Below, in pieces: positions 46,561-55,320 of a stretch of 64,000 nt of DNA (position 1 is the first letter of the stretch; each line of letters opens with the position of its first letter). The stretch comes from Rhizobium sp. LC145 (GTDB taxonomy: Bacteria; Pseudomonadota; Alphaproteobacteria; Rhizobiales; Rhizobiaceae), in NCBI RefSeq assembly GCF_001005825.1, contig NZ_LBHV01000003.1, forward strand, positions 62,001 to 126,000, given 5' to 3'. Both the position numbers and the translations under genes were made by a program. The notes under the pieces are model-generated. The model was given only the letters and a program-made list of their open reading frames with translations. It did not search any database and was not told the origin of the DNA.

Positions 46561-47936
46561 CCCGGACCGCCGCCTATTCGCTGCGCCGCCGGCTGCTTGC
46601 CTGGCTCCTGCTTTCGACCGCCGTGATCGGCTCCATTGCGATGGTCGATACCTGGGGCGAGGCGGTGGACACGGCGAATGAAGTCTCCGATCGCGTGCTC
46701 GCCGGCTCGGCGCTGGCGATTGCCGAGCGGGTGATCGTGGCGGAGGATGGCTCGCTCGAGGTCGATATCCCCTATGTGGCGCTTGAAATGCTGACATCTG
46801 CCGCCCAGGACCGCGTCTTCTACCGGGTGGATGGACCGCCGGGGAACTTCATCACCGGTTACCAGAACCTGCCCTCGATCCCCCGGCGCGAGGGACAGGC
46901 GCCCGCTTTCCAGAACGCGACCTTTCGCGGCGAGCCCATCCGCGTCGCGGCGCTCGCCCGCTCGGCCTCCACCGGCGTGAATTCCGTACCCTTCATCGTC
47001 ACGGTTGCCGAAACGACCATCGCGCGCCAGCAGTTGACGCGGGAAATCCTGATCCGGTCGGCACTGCGCCTTCTGCTCATGATCGCGGGCGCTGCAGCCA
47101 TTGTCTGGGTGGCGGTCACGCTGTCCCTGCGTCCTCTCTATCGGTTCAGCGAGGCGATTGCCGAGCGCAGCCCCGACGATCTGCATCCGATCAACGAACG
47201 CGTGCCGAACGAGGTGCAGGGGCTGGTCGATACCGTGAATTCCTTCATGGTGCGTCTCGAGAGCGCGCTGAAGGCGCTGCGCCACTTCACCGGCAATGCC
47301 AGTCACCAGCTTCGCACGCCGCTCGCCATCATCCGCACCCAGTTGGCGCTGGCGGCCCGCGCAACCGGCCTTGATGAGGCGAAGGAAGCGGCCCGCAAGG
47401 CCGACGAGGCGGTGGCGGATGCCGAGCGCATCGTCGCCCAACTGCTGCTGATGGCCAAGATCGATGCGGCCACGCGGTCTGCGTCGCTCGTTTCCACGGA
47501 TATTGCCGCGCTGGCGCGCAGTATCACGGCGGATCATGTACCGCTTGCGGCGGAAGCCGGCATCGATCTCGGCTTCGAGGGTGAGGCGGAAGCGGTGGTG
47601 GCTGCGGAGCCCCTGCTTATCGGAGAGCTTCTGAAGAACCTGCTGGCCAATGCGCTGCTTTATGCCGGCCATGGTGCGGAGGTGACGGTCAGGGTGGCGA
47701 GAAGCGGGCAGGCGGTAGTGCTGGAGGTGGAGGATGACGGACCGGGCATTCCGAGGGAAAACCGGGACGCAGCGCTGAAACGCTTCGATCGCGGCGGCCG
47801 GCAGGACAGGACGGGAAGCGGTCTCGGCCTGCCGATCGTCGAGGAGGTCGCCGGCCTTCATGGCGCCACGGTGAGCCTGCTCGATGGCGCCAAGGGTCGC
47901 GGGCTGAAGGTCGCGGTCCGCTTTCCCGCGGCCTGA
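46557..47936 (+). CDS. Sensor histidine kinase, TctE-like
   Basis: A 459-residue membrane kinase. Two transmembrane segments (about 11-31 and 169-190) enclose a periplasmic TctE-type sensor region, followed by a HAMP-like linker. The H box is NASHQLRTPLAI with His250, and the ATPase domain has NLLANAL (N box), VEDDGPGIP (G1) and GSGLGLPIVEEV (G2). The ATGA overlap with the regulator gene indicates coupled translation. It converges with nagA 20 bases away without a clear terminator. Confidence 0.93.
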   Translation: MTRTAAYSLRRRLLAWLLLSTAVIGSIAMVDTWGEAVDTANEVSDRVLAGSALAIAERVIVAEDGSLEVDIPYVALEMLTSAAQDRVFYRVDGPPGNFITGYQNLPSIPRREGQAPAFQNATFRGEPIRVAALARSASTGVNSVPFIVTVAETTIARQQLTREILIRSALRLLLMIAGAAAIVWVAVTLSLRPLYRFSEAIAERSPDDLHPINERVPNEVQGLVDTVNSFMVRLESALKALRHFTGNASHQLRTPLAIIRTQLALAARATGLDEAKEAARKADEAVADAERIVAQLLLMAKIDAATRSASLVSTDIAALARSITADHVPLAAEAGIDLGFEGEAEAVVAAEPLLIGELLKNLLANALLYAGHGAEVTVRVARSGQAVVLEVEDDGPGIPRENRDAALKRFDRGGRQDRTGSGLGLPIVEEVAGLHGATVSLLDGAKGRGLKVAVRFPAA

Positions 47937-47956
47937 CTACTTGAGCGTCCTTTGCT

Positions 47957-49114
47957 CTATCGATGCACGCAGTCGCCACCGATCCAGGTGCTCTTCATGT
48001 CGAGGCTATCGCTCAGCAGTAAGAAATCCGCGTCGTATCCGGGTTTCAGCGCGCCTTTGCGATCGCTGAGCCCCATGGCCTCGGCCGGATAGGCGGAAGC
48101 CATGCTGACCGCCTCTTCGAGCGGCAGGCCAAGCGCCTCATGCACGAAGCGGACGGAGGAAAGCATGTCGATATCCGCGCCGGCGAGCGTCCCGTCGGCA
48201 AGCGTCAGCCGTCCGTCCTGGCGCAGGATTTCGCGCCCGTTCAGCATGAAGCTCTTCAGATCGGTGCCGATGGTCGACATGGCATCGGTGACGATGAAGA
48301 TCTTGCCCGGCCCATTCTTGGCGCGCAACGCGGCCGCCATGGAAGCCGGGTGCACATGAATGCCGTCGGCGATCAGCCCGGCATGGAGCGAGCCGATATC
48401 GAGTGCTGCGCCGACCAGGCCGGGTTGGCGGTGGCCGAGCGGACTCATGGCGTTGAAGAGATGGGTGACGGTCCGGGCTCCGGCCTCGGCATAGCGTCTT
48501 GCGGTATCGTAATCCGTCTCCGTATGGCCGAGGCTGACGACGAAACCTGCCGCCGCAAGCCGCGCCACCTGTTCGGTGGTAACGTTTTCCGGTGCGATGG
48601 TGGTCATCAGCGCAGGCATCTTGCCCTGGCAGGAAAGGATGAGGTCGAGGTCGGCCTCTTCCATCGGCCGGATCAGTTTTGGATCGTGCGCGCCCTTGCG
48701 GGCGAGCGAAAGATGCGGGCCCTCGAGATGCAGGCCAAGGAAACCCGGAACGCCTTCTTCGGTCGCCCGCTTGCCGGCGGCAACGACGGCCGCCGTGGTC
48801 TCGCGCGTATCGGTGATCAGAGTCGGCAAGAGAGCCGTGGTGCCGAATTTCGCATGCGCCGCGCAGATCTTGCGTAGACCAACGGCGGTTGGTTCGTCGT
48901 TCAGCATCACGCCGCCGCCGCCATTGACCTGCAGATCGATGAAGCCGGGCACGATGAGCCCACCCGCGGCATCGGTCTTCTCGGCGTCCGAAGGAACGGC
49001 TGCCGGCGCAAGGATCGCTTCGATTTTGCCGTCGAAAATCAGAAGCGCGGCATCGTCGTGCCAGGAGGAGCCGTCGAAGATGCGGGCGCCGGTGATGGCT
49101 TTTCTGCTGGTCAT
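47957..49114 (-). CDS. nagA: N-acetylglucosamine-6-phosphate deacetylase
   Basis: A 385-residue amidohydrolase converting GlcNAc-6-phosphate to glucosamine-6-phosphate. Metal and substrate residues are seen in FIDLQVNGGGG, HLEGPHLS, SLGHTETDYD, THLFNAMSP and the catalytic Asp in FIVTDAMS. It overlaps the upstream NagB-II gene by four bases and is the last gene of the kinase-GntR-NagB-NagA operon. It processes product from MurQ or from the kinase. Confidence 0.95.
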   Translation of the reverse strand: MTSRKAITGARIFDGSSWHDDAALLIFDGKIEAILAPAAVPSDAEKTDAAGGLIVPGFIDLQVNGGGGVMLNDEPTAVGLRKICAAHAKFGTTALLPTLITDTRETTAAVVAAGKRATEEGVPGFLGLHLEGPHLSLARKGAHDPKLIRPMEEADLDLILSCQGKMPALMTTIAPENVTTEQVARLAAAGFVVSLGHTETDYDTARRYAEAGARTVTHLFNAMSPLGHRQPGLVGAALDIGSLHAGLIADGIHVHPASMAAALRAKNGPGKIFIVTDAMSTIGTDLKSFMLNGREILRQDGRLTLADGTLAGADIDMLSSVRFVHEALGLPLEEAVSMASAYPAEAMGLSDRKGALKPGYDADFLLLSDSLDMKSTWIGGDCVHR

Positions 49115-50133
49115 CGGGTTTCGGTTACCTTCTTGAGGGCTGCCGGCGCATCGGGGTTGAAGCCTCGCGCACGTGACCAGGCCTCGACGAAGCCGTAGAA
49201 GGGCAGGATCAGCGCCAGCGCATCGGTGATCGGGTGGCCGGTCGCAACGAAGGGCAGGGTTTGGGCCTGTTTTACGTTGGAGGAGGTGACGAAGACCGAA
49301 GCCCCCTTGGCCGCCAGACCGTCGGCGATCTCGACGGCCGAGGCTTCGGCCGCGTCGCGCGCGGCAAAACCTATGACCGGAAACTGCTTGCCGACCAGTG
49401 CCACCGGCCCATGCAGCACCTCGGCCGCCGAATAGGCCTCCGCATGCATGTTGGAGGTTTCCTTGAATTTCAGCGCCGCTTCGCTGGCGATCGCGAGAGC
49501 CGGGCCGCGGCCGAGCATGTAAAGCGATTCCGCCTCGCCGAGCACCTCGGCAAGCTCAGTCCATTCGAGCGCGACGGCCCTTGCGAAATGGTCCGGAAGA
49601 TTGCGGATCGCTGCCTTCAGCGCCTCGTCCTCGGTCCATTCCGAAAGCACGGCAAGGCCGGCGACGATCGAGTTGACGAAGGATTTCGTGGCTGCGACGG
49701 CAAGCTCGGGACCGGCCTGAATGTCGAGCGCGTGGCGGGAGGCCGAAGCAAGCGGCGAAGGGATCGTATTGGTGAGCGCGATGGTGACCGCGCCGGAATC
49801 GGTGGCGGCCTGTGCCATGGAGACGATGTCCGGGCTCTTGCCGGATTGCGAGATCGCGATCGCCGCGCCACCCTGCAGCTTCAACTTGGCGCCGTAGATC
49901 GATGCGAGCGACGGCCCCAGTGAAGCCACCGGCCGACCGGCGGTGAGTTCCGCGGCATATTTGATGAAGGTTGCGGCGTGGTCGGAAGAACCGCGGGCGA
50001 TGGTGATCAGGAATGCCGGATCTTTCTCCCGCAGCGCCCGGCCGGCTGCCGCGAAATCCGCAGCGCCCTTTTCCAGAAGCCGTGCCGTCGCTTCCGGCAC
50101 CTCGTTGATTTCTTGGCGCATATGGGTCTGCAT
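49111..50133 (-). CDS. SIS-domain glucosamine-6-phosphate deaminase, NagB-II type
   Basis: A 340-residue protein with two SIS domains and no glutamine amidotransferase domain. IARGSSDHAATF and AISQSGKSPDIV mark the first sugar-phosphate site, MLGRGPALAIASEAALKFKE the second, and the end FNPDAPAALKKVTET is the GlmS-like tail. It is the GlmS-derived alternative to classical NagB, deaminating glucosamine-6-phosphate to fructose-6-phosphate. The ribosome-binding site AGGACGAG precedes the ATG. It lies 12 bases after the GntR gene. Confidence 0.9.
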   Translation of the reverse strand: MQTHMRQEINEVPEATARLLEKGAADFAAAGRALREKDPAFLITIARGSSDHAATFIKYAAELTAGRPVASLGPSLASIYGAKLKLQGGAAIAISQSGKSPDIVSMAQAATDSGAVTIALTNTIPSPLASASRHALDIQAGPELAVAATKSFVNSIVAGLAVLSEWTEDEALKAAIRNLPDHFARAVALEWTELAEVLGEAESLYMLGRGPALAIASEAALKFKETSNMHAEAYSAAEVLHGPVALVGKQFPVIGFAARDAAEASAVEIADGLAAKGASVFVTSSNVKQAQTLPFVATGHPITDALALILPFYGFVEAWSRARGFNPDAPAALKKVTETR

Positions 50134-50145
50134 CGTCTCGTCCTG

Positions 50146-50910
50146 TCAGTTTCCGCCGATCGTAAGCTCGGCCACGAAGTCATAGGCATCGCCGCGATAG
50201 AGCGAGCGGGTGAATTCCACCACGCGCCCCGAAGCGAGATAGGAAATGCGCTCGATCGAGAGCCCCGCAGCACCTACCGGCACCGCCAGAAGTCCGGCAT
50301 CCGGGTTCTTCACATTGCAGGCCGAAATTCGCTGGATCGCGCGCATCGGCCGCGAACGGGTCTTTTCGAGCTCCGCATAGAGCGAGGTATCGACCGTGCG
50401 CGGATCGGGCAGGAACTCCGCGGAAAGGCTGGCGCGCTCGATGGCGAGCGGCATGTCGTTGGCGATGCGAAGCCGCCCGAGTCGGGCGACCATGGTGCCG
50501 GGCGCAAGGCCGAGCATCATCATTTCCTCGGGCGAGGGGTGGAAGAGCCCCCGTTCCAGCCATTCGGCGCGGGTCTCCAATCCGCGTCTCGCCATGTCCT
50601 CGGTGAACGAGGTGAGCTGCGAAAGCGGCTGCTGCACTTTTGAAACCGGCTTGACGACGAAGGTGCCGGAGCCCTGCCGCCTGGCCAGCAATCCGTCCTT
50701 CACGAGGTCGTCCACCGCCTTGCGCACGGTCACGCGGCTGACATTTGCATAATCTGCCAGGTCGCGTTCGGCCGGCAGGGCGTCCCCATGGGCGAGCCGG
50801 CCGGAGTGAATGGCCTCCTCCAGCGTCTGGCGGAGCTTGAGGTAGAGCGGCCCGCTTCCTAACGATTGCAGGGCATCGAGCGGCAGGATCGCGGAAAGCG
50901 CCTGGTTCAT
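50146..50910 (-). CDS. GntR-family (HutC type) regulator of amino-sugar use
   Basis: A 254-residue repressor with an N-terminal winged helix (LPAERDLADYANVSRVTVRKAVDDLVKDGLL, then RRQGSGTFV) and a C-terminal UTRA effector domain (from about residue 95). HutC-type members such as NagR and DasR bind glucosamine-6-phosphate or GlcNAc-6-phosphate. It overlaps the kinase gene by four bases and is in the operon it probably controls. Candidate operators are the 17-bp copies at 51818 and 51964. Confidence 0.92.
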   Translation of the reverse strand: MNQALSAILPLDALQSLGSGPLYLKLRQTLEEAIHSGRLAHGDALPAERDLADYANVSRVTVRKAVDDLVKDGLLARRQGSGTFVVKPVSKVQQPLSQLTSFTEDMARRGLETRAEWLERGLFHPSPEEMMMLGLAPGTMVARLGRLRIANDMPLAIERASLSAEFLPDPRTVDTSLYAELEKTRSRPMRAIQRISACNVKNPDAGLLAVPVGAAGLSIERISYLASGRVVEFTRSLYRGDAYDFVAELTIGGN

Positions 50911-51797
50911 GATGCAGCCCTCGCATCGGCCTGGAAGGTGCTTGCCGCGAGCGCCACCGCGCCGGTCAGCGCATCCGCAAGCGGCTCGGAAAAGCGGATG
51001 CGATGCCGGTCCGCAAGATATGCGGGATAGATCCCGGCAAGTCCGCCGAGCAGGCAGAGCCTTCCGGTCCCGCCGGTAATGGCGGCCACCGCATCCAGCG
51101 CCTCGTCCACATGGGCCGCCGCATCCCGCATCAGCCGCAGCGCGCTTCTGTCCCCCTTCGCGGCAAAGTCTATGACTTTGGGCGCATAGCGCCCGAAGAG
51201 GCCTGGATGCGCATTGCGCGCGAAATCGACCACCTTGGTCGGGTCGTTGTCGAATTCGCCGAGGATTTCTTTGCAAAGCTCGGTCATGGGCCGGATATGG
51301 TCGTAGGCAAGCAGGCTTTCCTGCAGGGCGGCATGGCCGAGACGGGCGCCGCCGCCGAGATCGCCAGCCTGAAATCCCCAGCCGCCCAGGTAGTGCAGCG
51401 CCCCCTGGTGCCGGACGATGAAGATCGTGCCGGTGCCGACGATAGCAATCGCCCCGTCCTCGTCCCCGATCGCGCCCTGCAAGGCAATGAGCCCGTCCGA
51501 CACGATTTCCGACCGCGCGAAGGGCAGCCGGGCGCGTACGTAGTTGACTGCATCCCCGACATTGTTGCCGGCAAGTCCGAGCAGGGCGGAGGCCGCTATA
51601 TGGAGGTCCTCGTCGAGCCCGGCATCGCGAAAGGCGAGCCGCGCGCATTCGGTGATATGCTTGAGAGCGGTATCCGGATCGGTGAGGATGTTGGAAGCGC
51701 CGCTCTTGCCGCGCCCCAGGATGCGGCCGTCGACATCGGCCACCGCCGCGCGGCAGCTCGTTCCTCCGCCATCGATTCCAATCAGATAGGACGCCAT
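50907..51797 (-). CDS. BadF/BadG-type ATPase, probable GlcNAc/MurNAc kinase
   Basis: A 296-residue ASKHA-fold kinase with the phosphate motifs IGIDGGGTSCRAAV at the start, GDEDGAIAIVGTGTIF in the middle and the adenosine motif LLGGLAG near the end. In amino-sugar clusters this family phosphorylates N-acetylglucosamine or N-acetylmuramate. The neighbouring murQ makes MurNAc kinase activity (as in MurK) a real possibility. The start at 51797 is supported by CGGAGG. It is the first gene of its operon. Confidence 0.88.
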   Translation of the reverse strand: MASYLIGIDGGGTSCRAAVADVDGRILGRGKSGASNILTDPDTALKHITECARLAFRDAGLDEDLHIAASALLGLAGNNVGDAVNYVRARLPFARSEIVSDGLIALQGAIGDEDGAIAIVGTGTIFIVRHQGALHYLGGWGFQAGDLGGGARLGHAALQESLLAYDHIRPMTELCKEILGEFDNDPTKVVDFARNAHPGLFGRYAPKVIDFAAKGDRSALRLMRDAAAHVDEALDAVAAITGGTGRLCLLGGLAGIYPAYLADRHRIRFSEPLADALTGAVALAASTFQADARAAS

Positions 51798-51817
51798 GGA
51801 TACCTCCGAGAGGAATA

Positions 51818-51834
51818 ATACCAAAAAACTACCA
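51818..51834. promoter_or_regulatory. Candidate GntR operator, copy 1
   Basis: Read on the minus strand this is TGGTAGTTTTTTGGTAT. It differs at two of 17 bases from the copy at 51964-51980, which is in opposite orientation. It lies 21 bases upstream of the kinase ATG. Confidence 0.5.
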
Positions 51835-51963
51835 TTAACCAAGGGTCAATTGCCTGCTTGAAAATGAATGGTTTTTAATTGATTGTTTTTGCTAAGTAAT
51901 TTCGTATTCTAGGCAGTTGGTGTTTGTCGTCGTGCATAAAAGTTAATTTTCCTTCTGGACAAT

Positions 51964-51980
51964 TGGTATTTTTTTGGCAT
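51964..51980. promoter_or_regulatory. Candidate GntR operator, copy 2
   Basis: TGGTATTTTTTTGGCAT on the plus strand, 26 bases upstream of the murQ ATG. It forms a widely spaced inverted pair with copy 1 (129 bases between them), one copy guarding each divergent transcript. Confidence 0.5.
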
Positions 51981-52005
51981 CATTTTGTCATCAGGGGAGA
52001 AGCGG

Positions 52006-52920
52006 ATGAGCAGAATTGCCACCGAAGCCAGGCATGGGAAAGCGGAAGGGCTGGATAGGCTCGATCCGAAGGAGATCCTGACGCTTCTGGCAATGGGCCA
52101 GCAGGAGGCGGCGAGCGCCGTCGATGGTGCCGTCGAGGCAATCGCGAAGGCCGCTGATCTCGTTTCCTTGACTTTGCGCGCCGGCGGCAAGCTCGTCTAT
52201 GCGGGTGCCGGAAGCTCCGGCCTGATGGCCATGGCCGATGCGCTAGAACTTCCTGGAACCTACGGAATTCCCCGCGAGCAGATCGTGCTTCTCCTGGCCG
52301 GTGGCATCTCGAGCCTCACGGATATGGAGGGCGCGCCGGAAGACGATGTCGCGCTCGCTGAGAAGGATGCGGAGATAATTGCCGCGGGCGATTGCGTGAT
52401 CTGTGTTTCGGCCAGCGGCTCGACGCCCTATGCGCTGGCGATTGCGCGTGTTGCCAAGGCAAGTGGCGCCCGTATCGTCGCCATGGCCAACAATGCCGGT
52501 GCGAAGCTGTTTGCCGATGCGGATGCTGCGATCCTGCTTGCCACTCCGCCGGAACTGGTGGCGGGTTCCACCCGCATGGGCGCGGGAACCGCACAGAAGA
52601 TCGCCTTCAACATGCTGTCGACGCTGACCGCCGTCCAGCTCGGTCACGTGCATGACGGCCATATGGTCAATCTGCGCGCCGACAATGAAAAGTTGCGCGT
52701 CCGCGCCGCCCGCATGGTCTCGGAAATCTCCGGAACCGGAATCGACGAGGCTTTCCGCCAGATGCAGGTGGCCGGCGGCTCCGTGAAGATTGCAGTATTG
52801 CTTGCCGCCGGCGCGCCGGATGCCGACGCGGCGCGCGAGGCTTTGGCGCGTTCGGGCGGGGTTTTGCGTCCGGCCCTTGCCGAATTTGAAAATTCAACCG
52901 GGTTCCACAAACGCGCTTGA
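52006..52920 (+). CDS. murQ: N-acetylmuramic acid 6-phosphate etherase
   Basis: A 304-residue SIS-domain lyase that removes D-lactate from MurNAc-6-phosphate to give GlcNAc-6-phosphate. GAGSSGLMAMADALELPGTYG near residue 67 and SASGSTPYALAIARVAK are the sugar-phosphate motifs, and ADNEKLRVRAARMV is the MurQ C-terminal signature. The start at 52006 has CAGGGGAGAAG upstream. Seven extra codons from 51985 are unneeded. It heads the operon with a sugar ABC importer, which fits uptake and recycling of peptidoglycan amino sugars. Confidence 0.95.
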   Translation: MSRIATEARHGKAEGLDRLDPKEILTLLAMGQQEAASAVDGAVEAIAKAADLVSLTLRAGGKLVYAGAGSSGLMAMADALELPGTYGIPREQIVLLLAGGISSLTDMEGAPEDDVALAEKDAEIIAAGDCVICVSASGSTPYALAIARVAKASGARIVAMANNAGAKLFADADAAILLATPPELVAGSTRMGAGTAQKIAFNMLSTLTAVQLGHVHDGHMVNLRADNEKLRVRAARMVSEISGTGIDEAFRQMQVAGGSVKIAVLLAAGAPDADAAREALARSGGVLRPALAEFENSTGFHKRA

Positions 52921-52943
52921 AGGCGCAAAAGAGGGAGAACATC

Positions 52944-54200
52944 ATGACCCGCATCTTGAAAGGCATGCTTTTTGCCACGACCGTGCTCGCTCCGGCGGGC
53001 ATGGCCTATGCTCAGGACGTCACACTGACGATCGAGAGCTGGCGTAACGACGATCTGCCGATCTGGCAGGAGAAGATCATTCCGGCCTTCGAGGCGAAGA
53101 ACCCGGGGATCAAGATCGCCTTCTCCCCGACGGCGCCGACCGAATACAACGCCGCGCTCAATGCCAAGCTCGATGCGGGCTCTGCCGGTGACCTCATCAC
53201 CTGCCGCCCGTTCGATGCATCGCTCGAGCTTTTCAACAAGGGTCAGCTCGCCAGCCTGAACGACCTGCCGGGCATGGAGAATTTCTCCGACGTGGCCAAG
53301 TCCGCATGGACGACGGATGACGGCGCCACCACCTTCTGCGTTCCGATGGCCTCTGTCATTCACGGCTTCATCTATAACGCCGACGCCTTTACCGAACTCG
53401 GCCTCACTCCGCCGACCACGGAAGCCGAGTTCTTCGCGCTCCTCGACAAGATCAAGGCCGACGGCAACTATATCCCGATGGCCATGGGCACCAAGGATCT
53501 CTGGGAAGCTGCGACCATGGGCTATCAGAACATCGGCCCCACCTACTGGAAGGGCGAGGAAGGCCGCAAGGCTCTCATCAAGGGCGAGCAGAAGCTGACG
53601 GACGAGCCCTGGGTCGAGCCCTATAAGGTGCTTGCCAAGTGGAAAGACTATCTCGGCGATGGTTTCGAGGCGCAGACCTATCCCGACAGCCAGAACCTCT
53701 TCACCCTTGGCCGCGCCGCCATCTATCCGGCCGGCTCCTGGGAAATCGGCCCGTTCAACACGCAGGCGCAGTTCAAGATGGGCGCCTTCCCGCCGCCGGT
53801 GAAGAACGCAGGCGATACCTGCTACATCTCCGACCACAACGATATCGGCATCGGTCTCAACGCCAAGAGCGGCAATGCGGAAGCGGCCAAGAAATTCCTT
53901 TCCTTCGTTGCCTCGGCGGAGTTCGCGGATCTCTACGCCAATGCGCTGCCCGGCTTCTTCAGCCTGAACTCGACGGCGGTGAAGATGCAGGATCCGCTGG
54001 CGCAGGAATTCGTCTCCTGGCGCGAGAAGTGCCAGCCGACGATCCGCTCCACCTATCAGGTCCTCTCGCGCGGCACGCCGAACCTGGAAAACGAGACCTG
54101 GGTGGAATCGGCCAATGTCATCAACGGCACCGATACGCCTGAACAGGCCGCTGAGAAGCTGCAGAAGGGCCTCGATAGCTGGTACAAGCCGGCGAAGTGA
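52944..54200 (+). CDS. Carbohydrate ABC transporter substrate-binding protein
   Basis: A 418-residue periplasmic receptor of the CUT1 sugar type. The signal peptide MTRILKGMLFATTVLAPAGMAYA ends before QDVTLTIESWRNDD. The mature protein is MalE-like with IPAFEAKNPGIKIAF, KLDAGSAGDLITCRPFD and many aromatic residues. The ligand is probably an amino sugar (GlcNAc, MurNAc or a muropeptide sugar) because of murQ upstream. It starts 23 bases after murQ with a GAGGGAGA ribosome-binding site. Confidence 0.92.
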   Translation: MTRILKGMLFATTVLAPAGMAYAQDVTLTIESWRNDDLPIWQEKIIPAFEAKNPGIKIAFSPTAPTEYNAALNAKLDAGSAGDLITCRPFDASLELFNKGQLASLNDLPGMENFSDVAKSAWTTDDGATTFCVPMASVIHGFIYNADAFTELGLTPPTTEAEFFALLDKIKADGNYIPMAMGTKDLWEAATMGYQNIGPTYWKGEEGRKALIKGEQKLTDEPWVEPYKVLAKWKDYLGDGFEAQTYPDSQNLFTLGRAAIYPAGSWEIGPFNTQAQFKMGAFPPPVKNAGDTCYISDHNDIGIGLNAKSGNAEAAKKFLSFVASAEFADLYANALPGFFSLNSTAVKMQDPLAQEFVSWREKCQPTIRSTYQVLSRGTPNLENETWVESANVINGTDTPEQAAEKLQKGLDSWYKPAK

Positions 54201-54207
54201 GCCTGTT

Positions 54208-54329
54208 ACCCTCCCCGTGAGGGGAGGGTCGGCACATAGTGACGGGGTGGGGTGATTTCGCCTCGACTTAGGAAGAGTTTGTCACCCCCTCCGGCGGCTA
54301 CGCTGCGACCTCCCCCACAAGGGGGAGGT
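54208..54329. repeat. Intergenic palindromic mosaic element (RIME-like)
   Basis: A 122-bp element between the binding-protein and permease genes. It has a 9-bp hairpin at each end, ACCCTCCCC-GTGA-GGGGAGGGT (54208-54229) and ACCTCCCCC-ACAA-GGGGGAGGT (54308-54329). The middle contains GGGGTGA (54249-54255) able to pair with TCACCCC (54281-54287). Its structure and wording resemble Rhizobium intergenic mosaic elements. It may tune expression between the abundant receptor and the permease. Confidence 0.75.
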
Positions 54330-54361
54330 GGTTGCTTGCCTCAACCTTGGATCAGAACATA

Positions 54362-55312
54362 ATGACCGATGCCGAAATGACAGAGATCGAGACTGGCCCG
54401 GCCAAGCGTCCGGTGCGCTGGCATATCGCCGTCTTTCTGGCGCCCGCGGTCGTCGTCTACACGGCAATCATGATCCTGCCGCTGATCGAGACGCTGAGGC
54501 TTTCCTTCTTCAACCTTGTCGAAGGGCAGGTGCGGTTCGTAGGACTTGCGAATTTCAAGGTTCTGTTCGGCGATCCGCGCTGGGCGGCGGAGTTCTGGAA
54601 CGCGCTCAAGAACAATATCATCTTCTTCGTGATCCACATGCTGGTGCAGAACCCGATCGGCATTGCGCTTGCCGCCATGCTTTCGGTGCCCAACCTGCGC
54701 TTCGCCGCCTTCTATCGCAGCGCCATCTTCGTGCCGACGCTGCTTTCCTTCGTCATCGTCGGCTTCATCTGGAAGCTCATCCTCTCGCCCATCTGGGGCA
54801 TCACGCCCTGGATGCTGGATCTCGTCGGCCTCAAATGGGCCTTCGCGCCGTGGCTCGGCAAGCCGAATACGGCGCTTATCGCCGTCTCGCTGATCTCCGT
54901 CTGGCAATATGTCGGCATCCCGATGATGTTGATCTATGCGGCACTCCTCAACATTCCGGACGAGGTTCTGGAAGCCGCCGAATGCGACGGCATTACCGGC
55001 TGGAGCCAGTTCTGGAAGATCAAGCTGCCGCTCATCCTGCCGGCGATCGGCATCATCTCGATCCTCACCTTCGTCGGCAACTTCAACGCTTTCGACCTGA
55101 TCTATACGGTTCAGGGGGCGCTTGCCGGTCCTGACAAGTCCACCGATATTCTGGGGACGCTGCTTTACCGCACCTTCTTCGGCTTCCAGCTTCAGCTCGG
55201 CGACCGTTCCATGGGCGCGACGATCGCTACCGTGATGTTCCTGATCATCCTGGCTGGTGTTTCGCTCTATCTTTTCGTCATCCAGCGGCGCATGCGCCGC
55301 TATCAGTTCTGA
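54362..55312 (+). CDS. Sugar ABC transporter permease 1 (MalF-like)
   Basis: A 316-residue inner-membrane protein with six hydrophobic segments and the EAA loop PDEVLEAAECDGITGWSQFWKIKLPLILPAI that contacts the ATPase. It pairs with the following permease. The start at 54362 gives a short cytoplasmic tail before the first membrane segment. A TTG at 54332 lies in the repeat element and is rejected. It is separated from the receptor gene by the mosaic element. Confidence 0.92.
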   Translation: MTDAEMTEIETGPAKRPVRWHIAVFLAPAVVVYTAIMILPLIETLRLSFFNLVEGQVRFVGLANFKVLFGDPRWAAEFWNALKNNIIFFVIHMLVQNPIGIALAAMLSVPNLRFAAFYRSAIFVPTLLSFVIVGFIWKLILSPIWGITPWMLDLVGLKWAFAPWLGKPNTALIAVSLISVWQYVGIPMMLIYAALLNIPDEVLEAAECDGITGWSQFWKIKLPLILPAIGIISILTFVGNFNAFDLIYTVQGALAGPDKSTDILGTLLYRTFFGFQLQLGDRSMGATIATVMFLIILAGVSLYLFVIQRRMRRYQF

Positions 55313-55320
55313 GGTCGGAA

